Shown: positions 23,609-31,375 of the stretch, in pieces
How the letters are laid out: the number at the start of each line of letters is the position of its first letter
Position numbering within the stretch: position 1 is the stretch's first letter
Source of the DNA: Lachnospiraceae bacterium
GTDB taxonomy: Bacteria > Bacillota > Clostridia > Lachnospirales > Lachnospiraceae
DNA: 64,000 bases
NCBI GenBank assembly: GCA_900771995.1
Contig: CAAGQC010000096.1
Location: 6,416-70,415, forward strand
Direction of reading: 5' to 3'
The notes under the pieces: generated by a model
Database searches by the model: none
What the model saw: only the letters and a program-made list of their open reading frames with translations
What the model was told of the DNA's origin: nothing
Translations under genes and position numbers: made by a program

Positions 23609-24766
23609 TTATAGCTTATCTGTGAAAATGAAACAATCGGTTTTGTATTTTCCCCAGACTTCCTCCGCCACTTCTTTCACCAGCCGGAGTTTTGCCCACT
23701 GTTCTTCCTCGGTCAGCTTGTTACCGATCTCGCAGGAGGCAAATCCGCACTGGGGGCTTAAGTATAATCTCTCCAGCGGAATATATTTTGCCGCATCATG
23801 GATTCTGTCAATGACAAGCTGCTTGTCCTCCAGTACAGGAGACTTGGTGGTGATCAGTCCCAGCACTACCTTTTTCTCCCCGGATACCTTGGCCAAAGGT
23901 GCAAAGCCGCCGGATCTCTCGTCGTCGAACTCCAGGAAATATGCATTCACATTCTCTTCTCCGAACAGAATGTCCGCTACGGAATCATAGGCACCTTCGC
24001 TTGCGTAGGTGGAATGGAAATTGCCACGGCATACATGGGTGTTGATGATCATATCCTTCGGTGCATTGGCGATCACCTTATTGTTAATATCCTTGTGGGC
24101 TTTCTGGAATTCAATAATTCCCTCTCTGGTGGTTCCGTACAGGGTGTGGCCGATCTTATCCGCAAACATGCCCCAGGTACAATCATCCAGCTGTAAATTC
24201 CGGCATCCTGCCGCATAGAGATCATCGATCACTTTTCCATAGGCCGCCACGATGTCATTTACCAGTTCCTGCTCATCCGGATAATGCTTCTCTGTGCAGC
24301 CTCGGTTAAAGGGCATGGTAAACTGCGCCAGGAACTGGGCCGGGGAAGGTATGGTCTGCTTTGCTACCGTATTTTCATCCTCCAATGCTTTTACAAACCG
24401 GAAATGCTCTACAAAAGGATGCTCTCCGGTCAGTCCGATCTTGCCTACAATGTAGGTGTCATCCACCATTGCCGCCTCGCCGTGGAACGGAAGACCCGTC
24501 TTGGTGGGAGTGTGGCCGATGCCGTCAAATCCCCACATGAAATCCAGATGCCAGGTGGCTCTGCGGAATTCACCGTCCGTGATCACATGATAGCCCAGTT
24601 CCTTGATCTTGCTCACAAGTTCTATGATGGCTTCGTCTTCCACTTCCTTCAGTGCCGCAGCATTGATCTTTCCTTCATCAAACTGTCTTCTTGCCTTCTT
24701 CAGCTTCTCCGGTCTTAAAAAGCTTCCTACGAAATCATAACGAAAAGGTGTCTGTAAATTGCTCAT
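23609..24766 (-). CDS. MetE C-terminal-like (YxjG/YxjH family) methyltransferase
   Basis: About 385 residues, corresponding to the catalytic half of cobalamin-independent methionine synthase. It has RYDFVGSFLRPEKLKKAR at the start, the zinc ligands His and Cys in NTHVCRGN, Glu in YFLEFDDERSG and Cys in LSPQCGFAS. Family members transfer a methyl group to a thiol such as homocysteine, and the exact methyl donor of the short forms is not settled. Start ATG 24766 (MSNLQTPF) with GGAGAG; upstream in-frame ATGs lack an SD. A LysR gene lies directly upstream in the same direction, separated by a terminator. Confidence 0.88.
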   Translation of the reverse strand: MSNLQTPFRYDFVGSFLRPEKLKKARRQFDEGKINAAALKEVEDEAIIELVSKIKELGYHVITDGEFRRATWHLDFMWGFDGIGHTPTKTGLPFHGEAAMVDDTYIVGKIGLTGEHPFVEHFRFVKALEDENTVAKQTIPSPAQFLAQFTMPFNRGCTEKHYPDEQELVNDIVAAYGKVIDDLYAAGCRNLQLDDCTWGMFADKIGHTLYGTTREGIIEFQKAHKDINNKVIANAPKDMIINTHVCRGNFHSTYASEGAYDSVADILFGEENVNAYFLEFDDERSGGFAPLAKVSGEKKVVLGLITTKSPVLEDKQLVIDRIHDAAKYIPLERLYLSPQCGFASCEIGNKLTEEEQWAKLRLVKEVAEEVWGKYKTDCFIFTDKL

Positions 24767-24852
24767 TGTCATTCTCTCCATTTCTTTTGTCGTTTTTTGA
24801 ATTGTTCTCATTATAAGAGAAATGGTGAAATCAGCAAAATACATAAAAATAA

Positions 24853-24885
24853 GGGTTGTCCATAGTTTTAAACTATGGACAACCC
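24853..24885 (-). terminator. terminator after the LysR gene
   Basis: Perfect 16-bp arms GGGTTGTCCATAGTTT and AAACTATGGACAACCC are separated by one base. The stem starts two bases after the LysR stop codon and is followed on the minus strand by TTATTTTTAT. Because the metE-like gene begins 87 bases further on, it could also act as an attenuator. Confidence 0.85.
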
Positions 24886-24887
24886 AT

Positions 24888-25787
24888 TCATCCTAAATAC
24901 TTCTGCAGGGCCTCCAGATAGGAAGATCCCAGCCTACTGAGCATTCCCTTTCTGTGTGTGATATAACCGATCCGCATGTCACTCTCATCGGCCAGCGGCA
25001 CGGCGATAATATCTTTTCCGTTTAATTTTTTATCGATAACACCGCTGCACACGGTGTAACCGTTCAGGCCGATCAGCAGATTGAACAGTGTCGCTCTGTC
25101 CCGCACCCGGATATTTTTCTTGCGTTCAAACTCAGAGAAGATCTCCTCTGAAAAGTAAAAGGAATTGTGCTCCCCCTGTTCAAAAGACAGGTACGGGTAT
25201 TCTTCCAGTTCTTCGTTGGTGATCATGCTGTTTCCCGCCAGCGGATGTTTTCTGCTGATAAATACATGGGGTCTGGCAATAAACAACTGGTGAAATTCCA
25301 GATCGTGGGATTTCAACAGCTTACCGAGTACCGCCTCATTAAAATCATTCAGGAACAGGATCCCGATCTCGCTGCGCAAACGCGCCACATCCTCTATAAT
25401 CTCATAGGTCTGGGTCTCCCGCAGGCTAAAATCGTATTCTTCCTGTCCGTACTTTTTGATCAGATCCACGAACGCATTGACGGCAAAGGAATAATGCTGG
25501 GTGGATACACAGAACTGCTTTTTGCCACCGGAATTTCCCTTGTATTTGTCCTCCAGGATTGCCGCCTGCTCCAACACCTGTCTCGCATATCCCAGGAAAT
25601 CATCCCCTTCTTTGGAAAGCGCGATCCCCTTGTTGGTCCGGTTGAAAATAACAATATTCATTTCCTTTTCCAGCTCATGGATCGCGTTAGTCAGACTAGG
25701 CTGGGAAACATACAGCTTGTTGGCCGCTTCCGTGATGGTGCCGGTCTCCGCCACTGTTATTACATACTTTAACTGTTGAAGTGTCAT
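24888..25787 (-). CDS. LysR-family transcriptional regulator
   Basis: About 299 residues. The N-terminal winged helix (LKYVITVAETGTITEAANKL, then YVSQPSLTNAIHELEKEM) is followed by a two-lobed effector domain. The start is the ATG at 25787 (MTLQQLKY): it overlaps the stop of a 32-residue ORF (TAATG), so translation is probably coupled. Position just upstream of the metE-like gene suggests control of sulfur or methionine genes, by analogy with MetR and CysB regulators; that is inference. A 9-bp inverted repeat lies about 135 bases upstream. Confidence 0.88.
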   Translation of the reverse strand: MTLQQLKYVITVAETGTITEAANKLYVSQPSLTNAIHELEKEMNIVIFNRTNKGIALSKEGDDFLGYARQVLEQAAILEDKYKGNSGGKKQFCVSTQHYSFAVNAFVDLIKKYGQEEYDFSLRETQTYEIIEDVARLRSEIGILFLNDFNEAVLGKLLKSHDLEFHQLFIARPHVFISRKHPLAGNSMITNEELEEYPYLSFEQGEHNSFYFSEEIFSEFERKKNIRVRDRATLFNLLIGLNGYTVCSGVIDKKLNGKDIIAVPLADESDMRIGYITHRKGMLSRLGSSYLEALQKYLG

Positions 25788-25885
25788 TATCTTCCCCATT
25801 TTTTATCTTTTTTACTTTCACCGTAAATGGCAACAGCGACGCACAGGATCGCCGCTGCGATCGCCAGCCAGAATGTCAGATCCAT
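25787..25885 (-). CDS. 32-residue single-membrane-helix peptide coupled to the LysR gene
   Basis: A short ORF, MDLTFWLAIAAAIL followed by CVAVAIYGESKKDKKWGR. It has one hydrophobic helix of about 18 residues and a positively charged tail, expected to be N-out or inserted with its tail in the cytoplasm. SD GGGAG lies nine bases before its ATG at 25885. Its TAA overlaps the LysR ATG by one base, so ribosomes ending here would restart on LysR. No homologue is recognised by eye. It could be a real membrane microprotein or a leader peptide that tunes LysR synthesis. Confidence 0.6.
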   Translation of the reverse strand: MDLTFWLAIAAAILCVAVAIYGESKKDKKWGR

Positions 25886-25921
25886 ATATTGTCACTCCCA
25901 AAGTTTTCAAAATCTCTTTCT

Positions 25922-25943
25922 AAGGTTAGCACTCGCTAACCTT
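25922..25943. promoter_or_regulatory. inverted repeat upstream of the peptide-LysR unit
   Basis: Perfect 9-bp arms AAGGTTAGC and GCTAACCTT flank ACTC, 37 bases ahead of the small ORF and 40 bases after the membrane-protein gene. It could be an operator or a short terminator stem, though no U-run follows it. Confidence 0.5.
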
Positions 25944-25982
25944 CCTGTCAATCATTCTTCCTTTGGGATACGGAATTTGTCC

Positions 25983-26213
25983 TCAGACAATATCTTTCAG
26001 TTCTTCCTCTTCCTGACGTTTCATTTTCTCGATTTCTTTTTTATTGATTTTCTCTGCTATAACAGAAATTACCGCCGTTCCGATGATAAGTATCGCAGCC
26101 TCTAATCCGGTATTTTCATAATCCGCAAATAAGGATACTACAAACATGATAAGTGAGGTAACGATCAGACCAGCCTCTATGTATTTTAATTTTTCCCGCC
26201 AGCGCTGCATCAT
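25983..26213 (-). CDS. small two-helix membrane protein
   Basis: 76 residues: two hydrophobic helices (AGLIVTSLIMFVVSLFA and EAAILIIGTAVISVIA) and a strongly charged C-terminal tail (KKEIEKMKRQEEEELKDIV) likely in the cytoplasm. Its ATG overlaps the stop of the upstream membrane-protein gene by four bases, so the two are translationally coupled and probably act together. No family recognised. Confidence 0.6.
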   Translation of the reverse strand: MMQRWREKLKYIEAGLIVTSLIMFVVSLFADYENTGLEAAILIIGTAVISVIAEKINKKEIEKMKRQEEEELKDIV

Positions 26214-26806
26214 AAGATCAGTCCCTCCCTTGCATCCACACCGGTCTCCTTGCGGTTCAGGTAATCAAACGAAATCATCTTATGTTTCACATAGAGCCGC
26301 TCGAGAGTCATAATGGGAATCTTGTAAGAATCTCCCCGTTCTTCCCAATATCCCACGCCGTCTTCTCTCTCCTGCTCAATCAGCATGTGAATGTATGGAT
26401 CTTTGTCGGTGTAGCAGATGTAGAACTTTTTCAGGCTTCCCATAGTAGGCGTGACTGCGATCTCCACATGGCCCGTCCGGTATTTCGCCAGCCACTTGAT
26501 GGCATATTCGATCTGGGAAAAATCCGTGACGGTCTCCACCTTATCCCCGTAAGTTAAGGTGAATGTGTAGGTCAGAGACTTGTCGATCTTATACTTGGTG
26601 TATTTCGTTTTCTCCTTGTGGTATTTGACAGAAAAGTGAACACTGATCACGAAGATCACCAGACCCAGCAGAAACATGATAAGCGGCGGCAGGATCTGCT
26701 TCTCCTTCGTCGCACCGCAGAAATAAATGACCGGGAACACCATAAATATCAGTCCCACCATAATGAGACCGGAATAAAACGATTCCCAACTCCTCTTTGC
26801 AAACAT
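26210..26806 (-). CDS. membrane protein of unknown function with two N-terminal helices
   Basis: About 198 residues. Two membrane helices at the N-terminus (GLIMVGLIFMVFPVIYF and PLIMFLLGLVIFVISVHF) are followed by a soluble domain of about 130 residues with alternating beta strands (TYTFTLTYGDKVETV, HVEIAVTPTMGSLKKFYIC). The ATG at 26806 (MFAKRSW) is preferred over that at 26839 because AAGGAG lies nine bases before it. It forms a two-gene unit with the small membrane protein at 25983-26213. I do not recognise the family. Confidence 0.62.
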   Translation of the reverse strand: MFAKRSWESFYSGLIMVGLIFMVFPVIYFCGATKEKQILPPLIMFLLGLVIFVISVHFSVKYHKEKTKYTKYKIDKSLTYTFTLTYGDKVETVTDFSQIEYAIKWLAKYRTGHVEIAVTPTMGSLKKFYICYTDKDPYIHMLIEQEREDGVGYWEERGDSYKIPIMTLERLYVKHKMISFDYLNRKETGVDAREGLIL

Positions 26807-26872
26807 ATCTCCCCACTCCTTTGTATTATTTTCCACCATAGTAACACAAGAGTGGGGCTATCGTCATCTTTT

Positions 26873-27111
26873 TTAGAAAAGAATGTCCTCCGGCCGGATC
26901 TTATCTTTCTCCGTAATAGGACGGATCACCCGGCAGGGAACGCCTGCTGCAATCACTCCCGACAGAATATCATGGGTAACCACTGCTCCTTCGGAGCTGT
27001 CCGGTTATATTCCCAGCAAAGCTGTTTTGCCCGGTTCTGTTCCTCTCCCGGGATATTTTCGTAGCCGCTGGTGTAGGCTGTAGGACGTTTCATAATGTCT
27101 ATAACGTTCAT
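26873..27111 (-). pseudogene. internally deleted sugar O-acetyltransferase (maa/lacA-like)
   Basis: From the ATG at 27111 the reading resembles the N-terminal part of maltose/galactoside O-acetyltransferases (PTAYTSGYENIPG, then AKQLCWEYNRTAP). It then stops after MIFCRE. In another frame the family's C-terminus follows without a gap (VIAAGVPCRVIRPITEKDK, ending PEDILF). The whole left-handed beta-helix of hexapeptide repeats, with the active site, is gone. The original SD (GAGGAAG) and stop survive. It follows a lipocalin-like gene by three bases. Confidence 0.78.
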
Positions 27112-27114
27112 GTT

Positions 27115-27636
27115 TTATGCTTCCTCGCTTTTCCTTTTCCCGAAAGCCTCACAATTCACAATAATATCGCCATTCTCCTGAATGGTAATATTCTGCCAGT
27201 GAAATGTATTTTCATTTCTTTCCACGAAACGCCATTTTCGATTGGGATTTTCCAAAACCGTTCCTGTCAATATTCCATTTTCCATAGTAAAACACAAATT
27301 TGTAAATTTACTCTTGCATGCATATACCATATCATAGCAATGGGTCTTTGAATTATATATTCTAAGTCCGACACCATACTCACCATCCGGCTGTGGAGAA
27401 GTCTCCCTCGTCGCTCTGGAAGGACATATGAACATATCTTCAATACCTATCCCGTTCAATACCCGTCTGAAGATCCACTCTCCTTTTAACTGACGCTGCG
27501 GCCTGCTACGATCACCATCTATAAATTTATCTTTATAATCAAATTCCCAATCACCCAATAGCGGAGCAAACCAATCGTATTCCTCCGGAATAGTTTCTTC
27601 CGATTGCCCATATAAAGCTTCTATAAAACTATCCAT
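27115..27636 (-). CDS. hypothetical soluble protein, lipocalin/DUF1579-like pattern
   Basis: 173 residues with a pattern of antiparallel strands: PLLGDWEFDY, LKGEWIFRRVLNGIGIEDMF, GVGLRIYNSKTHCYDMVY and FHWQNITIQENGDIIV. The opening LLGDWEFDY and the following GEW resemble lipocalin-like barrels that bind small ligands. No signal peptide or membrane helix is visible. It precedes the acetyltransferase remnant in the same direction. The function is unknown; the fold guess rests on strand pattern only. Confidence 0.55.
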   Translation of the reverse strand: MDSFIEALYGQSEETIPEEYDWFAPLLGDWEFDYKDKFIDGDRSRPQRQLKGEWIFRRVLNGIGIEDMFICPSRATRETSPQPDGEYGVGLRIYNSKTHCYDMVYACKSKFTNLCFTMENGILTGTVLENPNRKWRFVERNENTFHWQNITIQENGDIIVNCEAFGKRKSEEA

Positions 27637-27697
27637 ATCTTTATACCTTCCCTATATCTGCGTCATATTAATCCTGCAATAATCGCCCTCACATCTT

Positions 27698-28900
27698 TTA
27701 TCCCCGGAAGCAATCCTCGACCTGTTTCACAATCGTTTCATCCAGCCAGCCCTTCTTCGCCATATCCCGCAGAATCTCACAGGCTTTTTCATGAGACATG
27801 CCCTGTTTATAGGGACGGCTTTCCGTAAGTGCCTGATAGATATCTATGCATGCCATCATGCGCTCCTGCGTGTTCAGCTCTGCGGCAGTCTTGCCGAAGG
27901 GATAACCGGTTCCGTCCAGCCGCTCATGGTGAAAGGCCGCCCAGTCACGGATCTCGTCAAAATCATCAATGTCAGACAGAATATAGTAGGTATATGCCGC
28001 ATGATGCTTCATCACAGCAAATTCATCTTCCGTAAGTCTTCCCGGCTTCTCCAGGATCTCATTTCCTACCGCTACTTTTCCGATGTCGTGCAAAGCGCCC
28101 GCAAGGTACATTTTCTGCACGGTTTCTTCATCAAATCCCATATAGCGGCTCAGTCGTTCCGCATCCTCTGCCACACCGATGGAATGGGTGCTGGTGAATG
28201 GAGATTTGTAATCGACGATCTGTGCAAAAAAGCTTGCCAGCTCCTTGATCTGCGCGAAGCTTAGCTCCTGTTTGATGCGGGGGATTTTCTCCCACAGATT
28301 TTTCTCAAAGCTATCCTCTCCCAGTGTCAGAAAATGCGGCAGGGGAAACGCCTGTAAGAAAGCATCCACACATTCTTTGTCCACAACGGTTCCTTCATTT
28401 TTGTGAAGATATCCACAAGCTTTATTGAAAATATCCTCCGTAAATCCCTTTGCACCGTATGCCCGGTCCAGCAGATCGCTTAAATGAATGATGCGGGAAA
28501 AAAGCGGAATCTCTTCCCATGTTTTTCCAAACGGTCCACTCCCATTGGCATTTTCATGGTGATACAGAATTACATTCTTCACATCTGTATGGAAGGGAAG
28601 CCTCTGTATATTTTTTTCACCCAGAGTACAGTGAATTCCTACCTGAGAAGTTTGCGAAACATTTGCAACATCCTTATGTAATTCTTCCTGAATATACTGT
28701 GTCAGTGCATTATCATGAAGCAGGGCACATGCTGCCAGATCCTGCAGGCTCTCACCGCTGATCCCCAGCTGCTCTGCCATGCAGACACTCATGTATGCCA
28801 CACGCTTCGCATGTTTGTCAGACACATGTACCAGTTCTGCCTCCACACAGTCCAAAGCATACGAACAGGCTGACAATAATCCTAAAACATCCAATACCAT
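27698..28900 (-). CDS. protein with two HD domains, the second HD-GYP type (c-di-GMP phosphodiesterase-like)
   Basis: 400 residues. The N-terminal half is an HD domain with HAKRVAYMSVCMAEQLG, ALLHDNAL and a degenerate GYP-like loop YHHENANGSGPFG. The C-terminal half has THSIGVAEDAERL, ALHDIGKVAVGNEIL, VMKHHAAYTY and HHERLDGTGYP, the full HD-GYP signature. HD-GYP enzymes break down c-di-GMP in the cytoplasm and so affect motility and pili, both encoded nearby. No sensor domain, membrane helix or signal peptide is present. The first domain may be regulatory. It is transcribed alone. Confidence 0.85.
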   Translation of the reverse strand: MVLDVLGLLSACSYALDCVEAELVHVSDKHAKRVAYMSVCMAEQLGISGESLQDLAACALLHDNALTQYIQEELHKDVANVSQTSQVGIHCTLGEKNIQRLPFHTDVKNVILYHHENANGSGPFGKTWEEIPLFSRIIHLSDLLDRAYGAKGFTEDIFNKACGYLHKNEGTVVDKECVDAFLQAFPLPHFLTLGEDSFEKNLWEKIPRIKQELSFAQIKELASFFAQIVDYKSPFTSTHSIGVAEDAERLSRYMGFDEETVQKMYLAGALHDIGKVAVGNEILEKPGRLTEDEFAVMKHHAAYTYYILSDIDDFDEIRDWAAFHHERLDGTGYPFGKTAAELNTQERMMACIDIYQALTESRPYKQGMSHEKACEILRDMAKKGWLDETIVKQVEDCFRG

Positions 28901-28992
28901 TTCTTTATTTCTCCAATCACTTTATAACACACCTATTATGACAATGATTTATGTGAAATGCAAGCATATCCCGGGCAATAAATTATATCAAA

Positions 28993-29027
28993 AAGGAGCC
29001 TCTCCCGGTACTACGGAGTTGCTCCTT
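28993..29027 (-). terminator. terminator of the GH116-to-GH32/PfkB operon
   Basis: Arms AAGGAGC and GCTCCTT enclose a 21-base loop with further pairing (CTCC / GGAG). On the minus strand the stem ends in CCTTTTTGATAT. It begins 26 bases past the stop of the fusion gene. Confidence 0.75.
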
Positions 29028-29052
29028 CTTACTGTCAATCGATCTGATTATG

Positions 29053-31371
29053 TTAGCTATTGATCCTCTTAATTACGTCTTCCATTACAGGCATCGCAGG
29101 TATTGCTCCTTCTCTCTCAACACATAGGGAAGCCACCGCATTTCCAAAGCGGACACATTCTATCATTTCCTGTAAAGAATATTCTTCTATACGCTTACCG
29201 GATTCACAAATCTTATATAAAAAACCTCCCATAAAAGAATCTCCGGCACCGGTGGTATCCACAACTTTGCTGGGATAGCCGGGAACATATGCTTCCTGCC
29301 GATCCTGCAGATATACAAACGATCCTTTCTCACCTAAAGTAATGAGTACTATTTTCGCACCATACTCTGTTATGCTCTCTGCTGCCTTCCGAACATCCGT
29401 ATAACCTGTTAACAGCTCAATCTCTTCTTCTGATACTTTAACGACATCTGCATATTCTAAAATACTTCTCATCCATTTACAGGCTTCTTCCTGTGAAGTC
29501 CATAAACTGGCTCTGTAATTCGGATCATATGAAATAATTGTTCCATTATTTTTCGCAGCTTTTAATGCAATAAACTCTGCATTTCTGGATATTTCATCAG
29601 TTAACGACAAAGAGCCTACATGAAGAATACGGCTTTGGCAGATGATATCTTTCCGTATTTCCTCAGCCTTCAGTCCGATATCTGCTCCGGGTTTTCTGGC
29701 AAACGCAAAATTTCGTTCTCCGTTATCTGCCAGTTTAACAAAAGCAAGTGTTGTAAAATAGTCTGCATCACTTATTAACCCTTCAGTTGACACACCACAT
29801 TTATCCAGTGTTTCCTTTAAGAATTCTCCCAGAAAGTCTTCTCCTACTTTTCCGATAAATGCTGTTTTTGCACCCAGCCGTTGTGCCGCGACCACAACAT
29901 TAGCAGGTGCACCTCCCGGATTTTGTGTATAAGACAATGTTTGTCTTTCACTCTCTTTTTTGCCGGTAAAATCGATCAATATCTCTCCCAGAGAGGTAAT
30001 ATCATAATGCTGTTTTGCCCTATATTTAATATCTACGCCTATATTTCCCTGTGGGTATAATTTTCCTGTATAGCGATACAACCCATGCTCCCACAATAAT
30101 GTAAATGTATTTCCGTCTATGAGGATATCAATATCTGTTTCTTTTTCCATCATTTCACAGGAAACAGTTCGTATACCATATCTGGAAGCTCTGTCTGCCC
30201 GGTTATAATTCACGGTCATTTCTTTATTTAAAGAATCAAAGCATATTGTCACTGTATGTCTGTCTGCATCATATAGGTCAATACTTAATAACTCTCCATC
30301 TCCCGGCAGATTTCCCTTCAGTTCTACCATAACCGGCTGACTTTGCGGTGGTATGTTTTCACCGGTCCAATGTTTTTCCAATGTTCTGCTGAAAACCTTC
30401 ATCTCATCTTTCACTTTATCAGCCACTTTTGCGCACAAACGCCTGTTATCATCCAAATACCACACTCGTGATACATCCAGTATTCCACGATACCCTTCCT
30501 CCGAACCGAAATCCCGGATCCAGGGCATCCACAGCCAGCCACCCAGCCAGGCAGCAGACCGAATTTCCCCATTCAATACCGGATATGTCTGTGCTGCATA
30601 ATAATGAGTTCCAAGATCCAAGGTCCCCCTTATCTCTTTATGGAATTCACATTTGTCAAAATCCACCTGCCCGGACAGATATAGCGTCGTTACACTGTCT
30701 TTTTCATACATCGGCGAAGTTGTCAAAAACCAGACATCGTCAAGGCAGAAGGCATCCGGACATTCAAACATTCTGCCCTCACCGGGCTCTGCTTCATATA
30801 AAATTCCGTTATACGCCCAATGGTACAGATCGGTAGAAGAGAAAAGATAAATTCTTCCGCGGCTCTCCGGATGTTCAATTCTTCCGGTGGATCCTCCGCA
30901 GATCATTCTCCATTTCCCTTGTGCGAAAAACACCTTGGGATCTCGAAAATCTCTTCCTCCCTTTTCCGGGACTTCTTTTATGAGCGGGTTTTCTTCTATC
31001 TTTACGAAATGACTCCCATCCTTCGACACTGCAAGATTTTGCGTCTCAAAAATACCGGTTTCATCTTCCGTTCTTCCTGTATAGAATAGAAATAACTGAT
31101 CATCATGTACAACAACCGATCCGGAAAAACATCCGCCGTTTTTATCGTTATCATAGGGCATATCGGGAACCAGTGCCGGTTCCAATTCTTCCCAGTGTAT
31201 CAGATCCCGGCTGACCGCATGCCCCCAGTGCATACTGTCCCAGTTATCATGGTACGGATTATACTGATAAAATAAATGATATTGTCCTTTAAAAAACACC
31301 AATCCATTAGGATCATTGATCCATCCTTTCTGAGGTGTAAAATGTAGGGATGGTCTTACGATTTCTCTCAT
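29053..31371 (-). CDS. fusion of GH32 beta-fructosidase and PfkB fructokinase
   Basis: 772 residues. Residues 1 to ~450 are a complete GH32 enzyme (five-bladed propeller plus beta-sandwich) with WINDPNG (nucleophile Asp20), GRDFRDP (Asp144, transition-state stabiliser) and MFECPD (acid/base Glu203). From ~456 a complete fructokinase of the PfkB family follows: LGEILIDF, NPGGAPANVV, and the anion-hole/catalytic motif DTTGAGDSFMGG with Asp711. There is no signal peptide. The predicted single polypeptide cuts a beta-fructosyl bond in the cytoplasm and phosphorylates the released fructose. The two parts are in one frame with no internal SD at the junction near 30006. It is the last gene of the operon. 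Confidence 0.92.
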   Translation of the reverse strand: MREIVRPSLHFTPQKGWINDPNGLVFFKGQYHLFYQYNPYHDNWDSMHWGHAVSRDLIHWEELEPALVPDMPYDNDKNGGCFSGSVVVHDDQLFLFYTGRTEDETGIFETQNLAVSKDGSHFVKIEENPLIKEVPEKGGRDFRDPKVFFAQGKWRMICGGSTGRIEHPESRGRIYLFSSTDLYHWAYNGILYEAEPGEGRMFECPDAFCLDDVWFLTTSPMYEKDSVTTLYLSGQVDFDKCEFHKEIRGTLDLGTHYYAAQTYPVLNGEIRSAAWLGGWLWMPWIRDFGSEEGYRGILDVSRVWYLDDNRRLCAKVADKVKDEMKVFSRTLEKHWTGENIPPQSQPVMVELKGNLPGDGELLSIDLYDADRHTVTICFDSLNKEMTVNYNRADRASRYGIRTVSCEMMEKETDIDILIDGNTFTLLWEHGLYRYTGKLYPQGNIGVDIKYRAKQHYDITSLGEILIDFTGKKESERQTLSYTQNPGGAPANVVVAAQRLGAKTAFIGKVGEDFLGEFLKETLDKCGVSTEGLISDADYFTTLAFVKLADNGERNFAFARKPGADIGLKAEEIRKDIICQSRILHVGSLSLTDEISRNAEFIALKAAKNNGTIISYDPNYRASLWTSQEEACKWMRSILEYADVVKVSEEEIELLTGYTDVRKAAESITEYGAKIVLITLGEKGSFVYLQDRQEAYVPGYPSKVVDTTGAGDSFMGGFLYKICESGKRIEEYSLQEMIECVRFGNAVASLCVEREGAIPAMPVMEDVIKRINS

Positions 31372-31375
31372 TTTC

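Noticed and set aside
24767..24852. SAM or other methionine riboswitch before the metE-like gene
   Set aside because: The gap is only ~87 bases and is occupied by the LysR terminator and an A/T-rich leader; no multi-helix riboswitch pattern is visible.
25922..25943. CIRCE heat-shock operator
   Set aside because: TTAGCACTC is present, but the partner half GAGTGCTAA nine bases later is missing; only a shorter palindrome exists and no chaperone gene follows.
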